A stretch of 14,858 nucleotides of DNA, from contig JAICUS010000078.1 in NCBI GenBank assembly GCA_025935735.1, positions 1 through 14,858 of the forward strand, given 5' to 3'. Within the stretch, counting starts at the first letter, position 1, and every line of letters starts with the position of its first letter. Shown in pieces: positions 1-5,736 of the stretch. Source of the DNA: Solirubrobacteraceae bacterium (lineage in GTDB: Bacteria; Actinomycetota; Thermoleophilia; Solirubrobacterales; Solirubrobacteraceae). The notes below the pieces were generated by a model. It was not told the origin of the DNA. It worked only from the letters and a program-made list of their open reading frames with translations, and did not search any database. Both the position numbers and the translations under genes were made by a program.

Positions 1-600
1 GTCAGCGCGTTCGTCCACGCCGCCTCGCGGGCGCGCTGCACGCTCCAGATCGCGATGCGATCGTCGACCGTGCCGGCGAGCCGGTCGAGCCGCCGGATGA
101 GCCCGGTGAGCAGCCAGTGCTTCGCGCTCGCCTCGGCGCGCTCGAACGCGGCGGTCATGCCCATGAAGGCGCGGTGCTCGGGGGAGTCGGCGGCGAGCGT
201 GACGCCGTGCGCGCGGCAGGTGGCCACGATCTGCAGCGGCAGGTCGTAGTTGATGTGCGCGTTCACCCCGGCCAGCGCGAGCTGGATCGGCGCGACGCGC
301 GTGGCGAAGCGCGCCTCGAACAGCGGCCGCCAGGCCGGCGCCACGGCGGCCGCGCCGGAGCCGCCGTCGACCACGGCGGTCAGGTACGCGTTGGCGGAAC
401 GCCACGTCCGGGGCGGAGAGGAAGGCCGGGTCCGCTGCCGCTCCGGCGCCGACCAGGCCGCGGACCTCTGTCGTCACCTCGAGGTAGAGGCGGTTGAAGT
501 AGCGCAGCCCGTCACGGCGCGGGAGCTCGTCGCGCAGCGCCTGAAGATCGGCGATGACGTCGTGGATGCTCGCGGCCGGCACGCGCGGCAGGGCGGGCAC
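1..600 (-). pseudogene. DUF5995 family protein, 5' part of gene, frameshifted, cut by left edge
   Basis: Not a complete single reading frame. From a GTG at 600 the minus strand reads VPALPRVPAASIHDVIADLQ and continues through LRYFNRLYLEVT and DPAFLSAPDVAF; at about 396-397 the homology moves to the +1 frame and continues as ANAYLTAVVDGG, AWRPLFEARF, LALAGVNAHINYDLPLQIV and IWSVQRAREAAW to the window edge. The motifs FNRLYL, AGVNAHINyDLPL and the final W-x-V-x-x-AR-x-x-AW are the hallmarks I associate with DUF5995, a family of unknown function common in actinomycetes. Removing one C from the minus-strand TTCCGCC restores DVAFANAYL, the expected family sequence. The downstream frame has its own upstream stop (TGA within GAGGTGACG), so it is not an independent longer gene. 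The GTG lies 10 bases after the DyP peroxidase stop, so it is the last visible gene of that operon. It could be a true pseudogene or a sequencing error in an intact gene. Confidence 0.75.
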
Positions 601-610
601 GCCGCCGGTG

Positions 611-2011
611 CTACACCGACCCGTCAGCCAGCATCCGCAGCGCGGTCATGCTCGGGCGGTACAGGTACTCGCCGCCGCGCATGGTCACGAAGCGGGGCTG
701 GGGCTTCAAGAAGTGCGGCGGGCGACCCTGGATGGTCATCTTGCCGGCGGCGCCGTTGGGCTCGCCGATCAGGAAGTCCTTGTCGGGGCCGAGGCCGAAC
801 GGGTCGCCGTCGTCCACCCACTGCGCCTGGATGACCTCGAACTGGCGGGAGATGGACGCCTGGAAGCAGATGAACACCAGGCCGCGGTCGGCGCCGTCGT
901 CCTCGCTCGCGCCCGGGGGCAGCGGCGGGCCGTAGGAGCGGCCGCGGCGGATGATCCGGTGGCGGTTGCTCAGCCGGCCGTCGAAGAACTCCTTGGTGTC
1001 GCGCGGGTTCGTGCGGCGGATGTGGGCGCCCAGCGGGCAGCGCAGGCCCTCGGGGTCGTCGCGGTAGGAGAAGTCGTTGATCCGCGCCGGATCGCCGGCC
1101 ACGCCCGCGTCGGGGGCGTCCGGCGAGAGCGAGAGGGGCGTGCCGTCCTGCCAGCGCCCGACGATCTTCGCCCCCAGCTTCTCCGGGCCGCCGGGGTACT
1201 TGGCGCCCTCGGTGGCGATGAAGCCCCGCCAGGCCGCGGCGTCCTGGCGCAGCTTGCGGTAGACCATGAACGTGCCGTTGCAGTCGAACGGCTCGGCCGG
1301 CGCCGCGGGCAGGCCGCCGTCCTCGTCCTGGTGGCCGAGCAGGAACTCGCCGACGGCCACGTCGCGCCAGGTGCCGTCGCCGTTGGGCAGCCCGTCGCCC
1401 GGCCGGCCCCCGACGCCGGAGCCGTGCAGCGACGGCTGGGCGATCCCGTCGGCGAAGCCGAAGTGGTCGCGGCCGGCCTCCAGCGCCGCGGCGCGGGTCT
1501 CGTTGATCACGGTGACCGCGCCCTCGGCGCCGACCGTCTTCAGCGCCATCCGGGCCTGATCGAGGATCTCGTCATTGACCGCGTAGACGGTGACCAGCAC
1601 GTGCGCGTCGCCCGTGCCCAGGCCGGGCTCCCAGCTCGACGGGGCGCTCGGCCCGCGGTCGCCCAGGTGCTCGGCGCGGGCGGCCATGCCCTCGCGGAAC
1701 TCCTCCGGGAACGTGTCGAGGATCTCCTGACCCACGCCCACCGCCTGCAGCCCGGAGTAGGTCAGCGCGACGTGCAGCGCCGTTGGCGGCGGGCCGTCCT
1801 GCCACGGCTCGGCGGTGGAGATCTGCGGCAGCATCCGGCCCATCAGCGCGCGCGCCTTCGCCGGGTCGTCGATGCGCAGGAACAGGTATGCCGCGCACGG
1901 GTGGGTGTAGCCGCGCAGGACGTTGCCCTGGATGTCGGCCAGGTTGATGTCCGCCTTTTCGAGCTTGCGCTTCGGCAGGTTGGCGGGACGGCCGAGCCGG
2001 ACGCCCGACAT
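611..2011 (-). CDS. DyP-type haem peroxidase
   Basis: 466 aa, a normal length for the longer DyP classes. DyP peroxidases use haem b and hydrogen peroxide to oxidise dyes, phenolics and other substrates. Visible motifs: DIQGNVLRGY near residues 26-35, typical of the C/D (class V) group; the signature GFADG at 185-189 with catalytic Asp188; CPLGAHIRRTNPRD at about 325-338 with His330 as the likely proximal haem ligand; and RIIRRGRSYG at about 352-361 carrying the distal Arg. No signal peptide, Tat motif or recognisable encapsulin-targeting tail is present, so a cytoplasmic enzyme is expected. The ATG at 2011 was chosen because the protein then begins MSGVRLGRPANLPKRK, just ahead of the family core, and overlaps the upstream stop as TGATG; frame upstream of it is low-complexity shadow. 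Fifth gene of the minus-strand operon. Family call is secure; the substrate is unknown. Confidence 0.95.
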   Translation of the reverse strand: MSGVRLGRPANLPKRKLEKADINLADIQGNVLRGYTHPCAAYLFLRIDDPAKARALMGRMLPQISTAEPWQDGPPPTALHVALTYSGLQAVGVGQEILDTFPEEFREGMAARAEHLGDRGPSAPSSWEPGLGTGDAHVLVTVYAVNDEILDQARMALKTVGAEGAVTVINETRAAALEAGRDHFGFADGIAQPSLHGSGVGGRPGDGLPNGDGTWRDVAVGEFLLGHQDEDGGLPAAPAEPFDCNGTFMVYRKLRQDAAAWRGFIATEGAKYPGGPEKLGAKIVGRWQDGTPLSLSPDAPDAGVAGDPARINDFSYRDDPEGLRCPLGAHIRRTNPRDTKEFFDGRLSNRHRIIRRGRSYGPPLPPGASEDDGADRGLVFICFQASISRQFEVIQAQWVDDGDPFGLGPDKDFLIGEPNGAAGKMTIQGRPPHFLKPQPRFVTMRGGEYLYRPSMTALRMLADGSV

Positions 2012-2553
2012 CAGGCCGCGAACTCCGCCCGGAAGCGCCGCTGCAGCTCGTCCGCGTCCAGGCCCTGGGCCGCGACGGCGAAGTCGAGCACCCGCTCGCG
2101 GGTGGCCAGCGCGCGCTGCACGTCCTGCACGGTCGCGCCGTGGTAGGCGTTGGCGAACAGCTGCGCGTGCACGTTGTGGGCGCGGATGTAGGCCGTGAAC
2201 GCCGCCGTGTCGGACCGGCCGGGGTAGCCGGCGCAGTGGCCCCACCAGTCGTCGCACTCGGGCACCTTCTCGCACAGGTCCGCGCAGTAGCGGTCCAGCG
2301 AGCCGTCGAAGCTCGAGGTGAACACGAGCTGCGGCGCGTCGAGCTTTTCGGCGGCGAAGCCCGGCTGGTCGACCAGCTCGTCGAAGATGTGGATGCGCGA
2401 CAGGTGCAGCTGCGACAGGCGCGCGAGCGGTGAGGCAGGGCCCTCGGGCAGCGTGTCGAGATAGGCCTGCAGCTCGTCCTTGTGCCCCGGCAGGATCGAG
2501 GCGAACGTGGTCAGCGCGTACACGCCGCCGGTCTTGGTGCGGAACTCGGCCAT
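2011..2553 (-). CDS. DyP-associated small protein (ferredoxin-like fold inferred), paralogue of its upstream neighbour
   Basis: 180 aa, no signal peptide or membrane segment. I do not know a named function. Landmarks are LSRIHIFDEL (51-60), QLVFTSSFDGSLDRY (75-89), WWGHCAGYPG (103-112), AFTAYIRAHN (118-127) and ANAYHGATVQDV (134-145). The order 'F-x-S-x-FDG...Y', 'W...G-(Y/F)-PG', 'A-x-x-x-(Y/W)-I', 'AY...T' recurs in the 200-aa protein just upstream, so the two are paralogues. From memory, this type of sequence occurs near or fused to DyP-type peroxidases and resembles the dimeric alpha/beta barrel (ferredoxin-like) domains of that superfamily; this is recall, not a search. The start is fixed by the TGATG overlap with the upstream stop at 2553, and the gene ends in a TGATG overlap with the peroxidase. 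A GGAG about 10 bases before the peroxidase ATG lies inside its last codons. A partner or accessory protein of the peroxidase is the simplest reading. Confidence 0.7.
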   Translation of the reverse strand: MAEFRTKTGGVYALTTFASILPGHKDELQAYLDTLPEGPASPLARLSQLHLSRIHIFDELVDQPGFAAEKLDAPQLVFTSSFDGSLDRYCADLCEKVPECDDWWGHCAGYPGRSDTAAFTAYIRAHNVHAQLFANAYHGATVQDVQRALATRERVLDFAVAAQGLDADELQRRFRAEFAA

Positions 2554-3155
2554 CAGAGGTTCCCCTGCTGCTCGGTGAGGAACTGCTCCCAGGCGGCCTT
2601 GAACTGCTCCGGCGACATCGACTTCGACCGCGCGACCAGCGCGTCCAGCGGCTTCTCCAGCGCCAGCGCCTGCTTGCACATGCGCGTGCTGGCGTCCGGA
2701 TAGGCGGAGTAGTAGGTGCCGCCCTCCATCGAGTTCTCGGCGATCCAGGCCTTCAGCGGCTCGGCCGGCGGCGGGCCGGGGAAGTTGAAGCCGCGGCCCC
2801 ACACGAAGCGGATGTCGCGCGGGATGACGTAGGCGAACGCGTCGATGTAGTCCTGCCAGGGACCGTCGAAGTTGCTCTCGAAGAACAGGTGGGCGTGCTT
2901 GAGCGTCTGCCCGTCCGGCAGCTTGCGCACGTGCACCCAGCGCACGTAGTGGATGAAGTCGAACTGCAGGATGTGCTTCTGGGCCATCGGCACGAACTTG
3001 CCGAGGAAGAACGCGGCCTTGGCCACCGGCAGCCACGGCGTGCGGACGGGGGTGAACAGCGTCAGGCCGGTCAGCCGGCCGATCGTGTTGCCCGGCTTGT
3101 CCGGCCGGACGGCGGGCGGCGCGGCGGCGGGGACGGTCTGCGTCGTGGTGCTCAT
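2553..3155 (-). CDS. DyP-associated small protein, longer paralogue of its downstream neighbour
   Basis: 200 aa. An N-terminal tail of about 25 residues is rich in Thr, Pro and Ala, followed by a basic-hydrophobic stretch (about 28-60), then the core: FIHYVRWVHV (67-76), HLFFESNFDGPWQDY (89-103), FVWGRGFNFPG (117-127), PLKAWIAE (133-140) and TYYSAYPDAST (147-157). These blocks align in order with those of the 180-aa protein encoded next, so the pair looks like an old tandem duplication. Function is unknown; a small alpha/beta domain serving the DyP peroxidase or binding a hydrophobic ligand is possible but unproven. ATG at 3155 overlaps the upstream stop by one base (TGATG), and the stop overlaps the next start in the same way. 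A longer in-frame opening upstream is a shadow of the 486-aa gene. No clear secretion signal. Confidence 0.7.
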   Translation of the reverse strand: MSTTTQTVPAAAPPAVRPDKPGNTIGRLTGLTLFTPVRTPWLPVAKAAFFLGKFVPMAQKHILQFDFIHYVRWVHVRKLPDGQTLKHAHLFFESNFDGPWQDYIDAFAYVIPRDIRFVWGRGFNFPGPPPAEPLKAWIAENSMEGGTYYSAYPDASTRMCKQALALEKPLDALVARSKSMSPEQFKAAWEQFLTEQQGNL

Positions 3156-4615
3156 CAGCGGCGGTCCCAGATCTCCTTGCCCTCGGCCTGCCGGCGGGCG
3201 TGCGCCGGGTTTCCGAAGCGCTCGTAGTACTCGATCTCCAGGTGCGAGAACTGCACCCAGATCCCCGGAACGTACATGGCGTCGGTGTGCGCGGGGAAGC
3301 GCCCGTAGGTGTCGACCAGGTAGCGGCAGATCTCCTTGGTGTAGGCGATCGCCTCGGGCGGATGGTGCTTGGCGTTCTTCAGGTACGCCTCGGCGGACGC
3401 CTTGTCCTTGTAGGACTGCGCGAACACCTCGGCGTCGGCGTAGGTGCCCCCGGGGCCGAACTTCTCCTCCAGCAGGAGGTCGACCGCCGCGTCCATGTCG
3501 GTGACGTACGGCGGGCACAGGCCCTCCAGCACGCCGTCGATGCCCACGTAGTTGGGCTGCGAGGCGGGCACCGGCGGCCAGCGCTTCCAGCGCGAGGTGG
3601 CCGGCTTGGCGCTGTACTCGCGGAAGCCGAAGCCCAGGTGGCCCTTCACCGGGTCGCGCTTGTAGACGTGCGGGACCATCGGCGCGCCGTGCACCCAGCC
3701 GCCCAGCCGCAGACCCTCGGCGGTCAGCATCAGGTTCTGCATCAGGAAGAACGCCTCGTAGTCGGTGCGCACCGTGCCGATCGACCCCAGCGGCGCCGGC
3801 GTGTCGGGCGTGACGTAGCCGCCGCGCACGCGCTTGATGCCGCCGATCGGCTGGTAGGGGATCGGGTCGACCAGCCCGAGCTTGGCCGCCGCCCAGGCCG
3901 CCCATTCCATCGCCCCCTTGGGCTTGAACGGGCTCCAGTCGTCGATGAACAGCGGCGCCTTGCCGTGCGGCTCGCTCAGCAGGATCAGCAGCACGTTGAT
4001 GTACTGGCGCGTGTTGTCGACCACCGGGATGAAGCAGGTCGAGCCCGGGACGTTGGAGAACTGCGCGTTCCAGCCGAGGTAGTAGGGCCACTCGCGCGGG
4101 AACTGGAAGCGCTCGTCGTAGACCTTGCGCTTCACCGCGTTGGCGTAGGCCAGCCAGTCGGCCTCGGTGCGGTCCTGCCAGCGCGGCGGCAGCTCGCGCA
4201 GCAGCTCCATCGCCTCGCGGCCCTGCGGGCGCTTGATCAGCCACACGCCGTCGTCGTTGATCATGAACATCGCCGTGGCCTGGGCGTTGTCGGCGCTCGA
4301 GCCCGCCCGGCCGGCGACGTTGAGGAACGGCGTGCCCAGCTCCGGCTTGCCGTCGGGCTTGGTCAGCGGGCCGTCGTGCATCGTCGCGCCGGTGACGCCG
4401 ACCGAGGCGATCAGGATCGCCTCCTCCAGCGGGCTCAGCGGCGACGGGTGGTTCGCGCTCTCGTAGCTGATCTCCCCGGCCTGGAGCGAGACGCCCTGGG
4501 CCACGCGGCGGGTGCGGCGGTCCTGCAGCGACGCCGCCAGCGGGTAGCTGAAGAAGTCCTGCAGGCCGGCGTGTGCGCCGGCGGTGGCGGGCGAGTCGTC
4601 AGCGGCGGTGCTCAT
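3155..4615 (-). CDS. Uncharacterised protein with nitroreductase-like features
   Basis: 486 aa, cytoplasmic by appearance. Three stretches recall the FMN-dependent nitroreductase superfamily (SagB-like branch): YESANHPSPLSPLEEAILIA (51-70) followed by GVTG, like the N-terminal 'PLS..EL..LL.A..G.tg' helix; AGRAGSSADNAQATAMFMINDDG (from 101), resembling the 'R-x-x-x-S' flavin-phosphate loop and following strand; and AFFLMQNLMLTAEGLRLGGW (288-307), resembling the late 'qN..LaAe.lGLg' helix. The rest (about 310-486) is not recognised; it is rich in aromatic residues and ends in EYYERFGNPAHARRQAEGKE. If the match is real, it would bind FMN and do redox chemistry, which suits a neighbour of a haem peroxidase. 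ATG at 4615 overlaps the hydrolase stop (TGATG), and a GGAGAA lies about 8 bases before it. It is unusually long for a nitroreductase. The gene itself is certain; the family call is tentative. Confidence 0.6.
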   Translation of the reverse strand: MSTAADDSPATAGAHAGLQDFFSYPLAASLQDRRTRRVAQGVSLQAGEISYESANHPSPLSPLEEAILIASVGVTGATMHDGPLTKPDGKPELGTPFLNVAGRAGSSADNAQATAMFMINDDGVWLIKRPQGREAMELLRELPPRWQDRTEADWLAYANAVKRKVYDERFQFPREWPYYLGWNAQFSNVPGSTCFIPVVDNTRQYINVLLILLSEPHGKAPLFIDDWSPFKPKGAMEWAAWAAAKLGLVDPIPYQPIGGIKRVRGGYVTPDTPAPLGSIGTVRTDYEAFFLMQNLMLTAEGLRLGGWVHGAPMVPHVYKRDPVKGHLGFGFREYSAKPATSRWKRWPPVPASQPNYVGIDGVLEGLCPPYVTDMDAAVDLLLEEKFGPGGTYADAEVFAQSYKDKASAEAYLKNAKHHPPEAIAYTKEICRYLVDTYGRFPAHTDAMYVPGIWVQFSHLEIEYYERFGNPAHARRQAEGKEIWDRR

Positions 4616-5643
4616 CAGTTGTGCTTCTCCAGCTCGGCGAGGGCGGTCGGCCAGACGTCGCGCTCGGCCTCCGTGCCGAGCCAGCAGTCCAGGTGGGCGT
4701 AGTCCTTGAAGACGTGGTGGGAGTAGTGCTCGGGGCCGTTGGCCCTGCGCAGGTGGTCGTAGGTGCGCTGCAGGCCCTTCGGGACGAACATCCGGTTGTG
4801 CTCGCCGGTCATGAAGGTCATCGGGAACCGGTAGGCATCGGCGTTGGCCAGGTACACATCCTCGCCCGTGGCGTTACGAGCGGCGCTCGCCCGGATCATC
4901 AGCGAGATGTGCTCGAAGAACGTGATGTTGCCGTTGCCGAAGAAGCCGGGGACGGCCTGCTCCATCGTCTCCCGGTTGATGTTCTCGTAGCGGTAGACGT
5001 CGCCGTAGGTGAAGTAGATGCGCCGGGCCACGGGGTGGTCGTAGACGTGGCGGAACGGCACGGCCCGCATCAGCGCCTCGACCGCCCGGTCCCAGCCCGA
5101 TTGCGGGTTGTAGTCGGTGTTCAAGCCCTCGATGCCGGCCAGCCGGAACAGCGTGGCCATCCGCATCCCCGCGCGGATCTGGTTGCCCACCGTGGGGATC
5201 GGGTGGCCGGCGAGCGCGGAGAAGTGGGCGGAGCGCAGGCCGTCCAGCCCGCCGCCGATGGCCATGAACAGCGACAGCCCGCCGACGCAGTGCCCCATCG
5301 CCTGCACGCTGTCGGCGCCGGTCTGTCCTCTGACCGTCGCGATCGCCGCCGGCCAGTCGCGCAAGGCGATGTCGTCGACCGTGAACTGCGTCCAACTCGA
5401 CGGTAGGTCGGGGCTGGCGCGATAGTCGAGCAGCCAGACGTCATAGCCGTGCTCGCCCAGGTACTGGACCCAGTTCTTGCGCACGGTGTCGACGGCGAAG
5501 GCGCGCGCGGCGTTGCCGTAGCCGGGCGCGAGCACGAGCGGGCCCTTGTCACCCATCCGGTAGCGCGTGAGGCGGACCTCGGTGCCGTCGGAGGTGGGAA
5601 CGGCGTGAACCTCGGCCTGGGGGAGCGCGGCGGTCGCGGTCAT
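4615..5643 (-). CDS. Alpha/beta-fold hydrolase with Cys at the nucleophile position
   Basis: 342 aa, no signal peptide. Early landmarks are PLVLAPGYGN (35-44, oxyanion region) and DVWLLDYRASPDLPSSW (68-84). The nucleophile elbow reads AMGHCVGG (115-122), so Cys119 replaces the usual Ser of G-x-S-x-G. The likely catalytic His is His317 in KDYAHLDCWLG; the acid is probably in FMTGEHNRMFVP (277-288), where Glu281 or Asn283 stands in place of a clear Asp. From memory, H-C-x-G elbows occur in the hydrolase domains fused or linked to GMC (cholesterol oxidase-like) oxidoreductases, which hints at a sterol or lipid ester substrate; this is inference. First gene of the minus-strand operon. The start is decided by an in-frame TAG only three codons upstream, leaving this ATG as the first possible start. 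No ribosome-binding site is evident, and a candidate leaderless promoter precedes it. Confidence 0.85.
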   Translation of the reverse strand: MTATAALPQAEVHAVPTSDGTEVRLTRYRMGDKGPLVLAPGYGNAARAFAVDTVRKNWVQYLGEHGYDVWLLDYRASPDLPSSWTQFTVDDIALRDWPAAIATVRGQTGADSVQAMGHCVGGLSLFMAIGGGLDGLRSAHFSALAGHPIPTVGNQIRAGMRMATLFRLAGIEGLNTDYNPQSGWDRAVEALMRAVPFRHVYDHPVARRIYFTYGDVYRYENINRETMEQAVPGFFGNGNITFFEHISLMIRASAARNATGEDVYLANADAYRFPMTFMTGEHNRMFVPKGLQRTYDHLRRANGPEHYSHHVFKDYAHLDCWLGTEAERDVWPTALAELEKHN

Positions 5644-5649
5644 CCGTCT

Positions 5650-5679
5650 GTTCTATCCGCGGTTCGGCCAGGATTGCAA
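5650..5679 (-). promoter_or_regulatory. Candidate leaderless promoter of the hydrolase-peroxidase operon
   Basis: Minus strand: TTGCAA (5674-5679, -35-like), an 18-base spacer, then TAGAAC (5650-5655, -10-like) ending exactly six bases before the ATG at 5643. Transcription would start at or near the A of the ATG. The -10 lacks the final T of TANNNT, so the match is partial. Confidence 0.4.
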
Positions 5680-5724
5680 GGCCGAAAGGCCAGTAGAAAA
5701 ACCCACGGGCCCCCGATTCTCGGC

Positions 5725-5730
5725 TACAAA
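5725..5730 (+). promoter_or_regulatory. Candidate leaderless -10 box of the MMPL gene
   Basis: TACAAA ends six bases before the ATG at 5737, the same geometry as the other three unit starts. No -35 hexamer is recognisable and the final T is missing, so support is mostly by analogy. Confidence 0.3.
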
Positions 5731-5736
5731 ACGAGG

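Larger units (their letters stand above)
5644..5736. promoter_or_regulatory. Divergent intergenic region between peroxidase operon and MMPL gene
   Basis: These 93 bases are the only sizeable gene-free DNA here and are less GC-rich than the flanks. They hold a four-base inverted repeat around GAAA (GGCCGAAAGGCC, 5680-5691), the hexamer GGCCAG repeated 22 bases apart (5666-5671 and 5688-5693), and a short dyad CCGATTCTCGG (5713-5723) just before the MMPL candidate -10. Any of these could be an operator, for example for the LacI-type regulator encoded downstream, but none is long enough to be convincing alone. Confidence 0.4.

Noticed and set aside
1571..2010. Extension of the DyP gene upstream to 2275
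   Set aside because: The extra residues are Arg-rich shadow of the 180-aa gene; the ATG at 2011 fits the family N-terminus and the TGATG junction.
554..2146. Long plus-strand open frame opposite the DyP peroxidase
   Set aside because: Very GC-rich DNA leaves antisense frames open; the translation is Arg/Ala/Gly/Val-rich with no motif, while the minus strand has full DyP signatures.
3200..4702. Plus-strand open frame of 500 codons opposite the nitroreductase-like gene
   Set aside because: Low-complexity translation with no domain; the opposite strand has the operon-consistent gene with TGATG junctions at both ends.
5680..5691. GGCCGAAAGGCC hairpin as a terminator
   Set aside because: The stem is only four base pairs, no T tract follows on either strand, and the site lies between divergent starts where a terminator is not expected.
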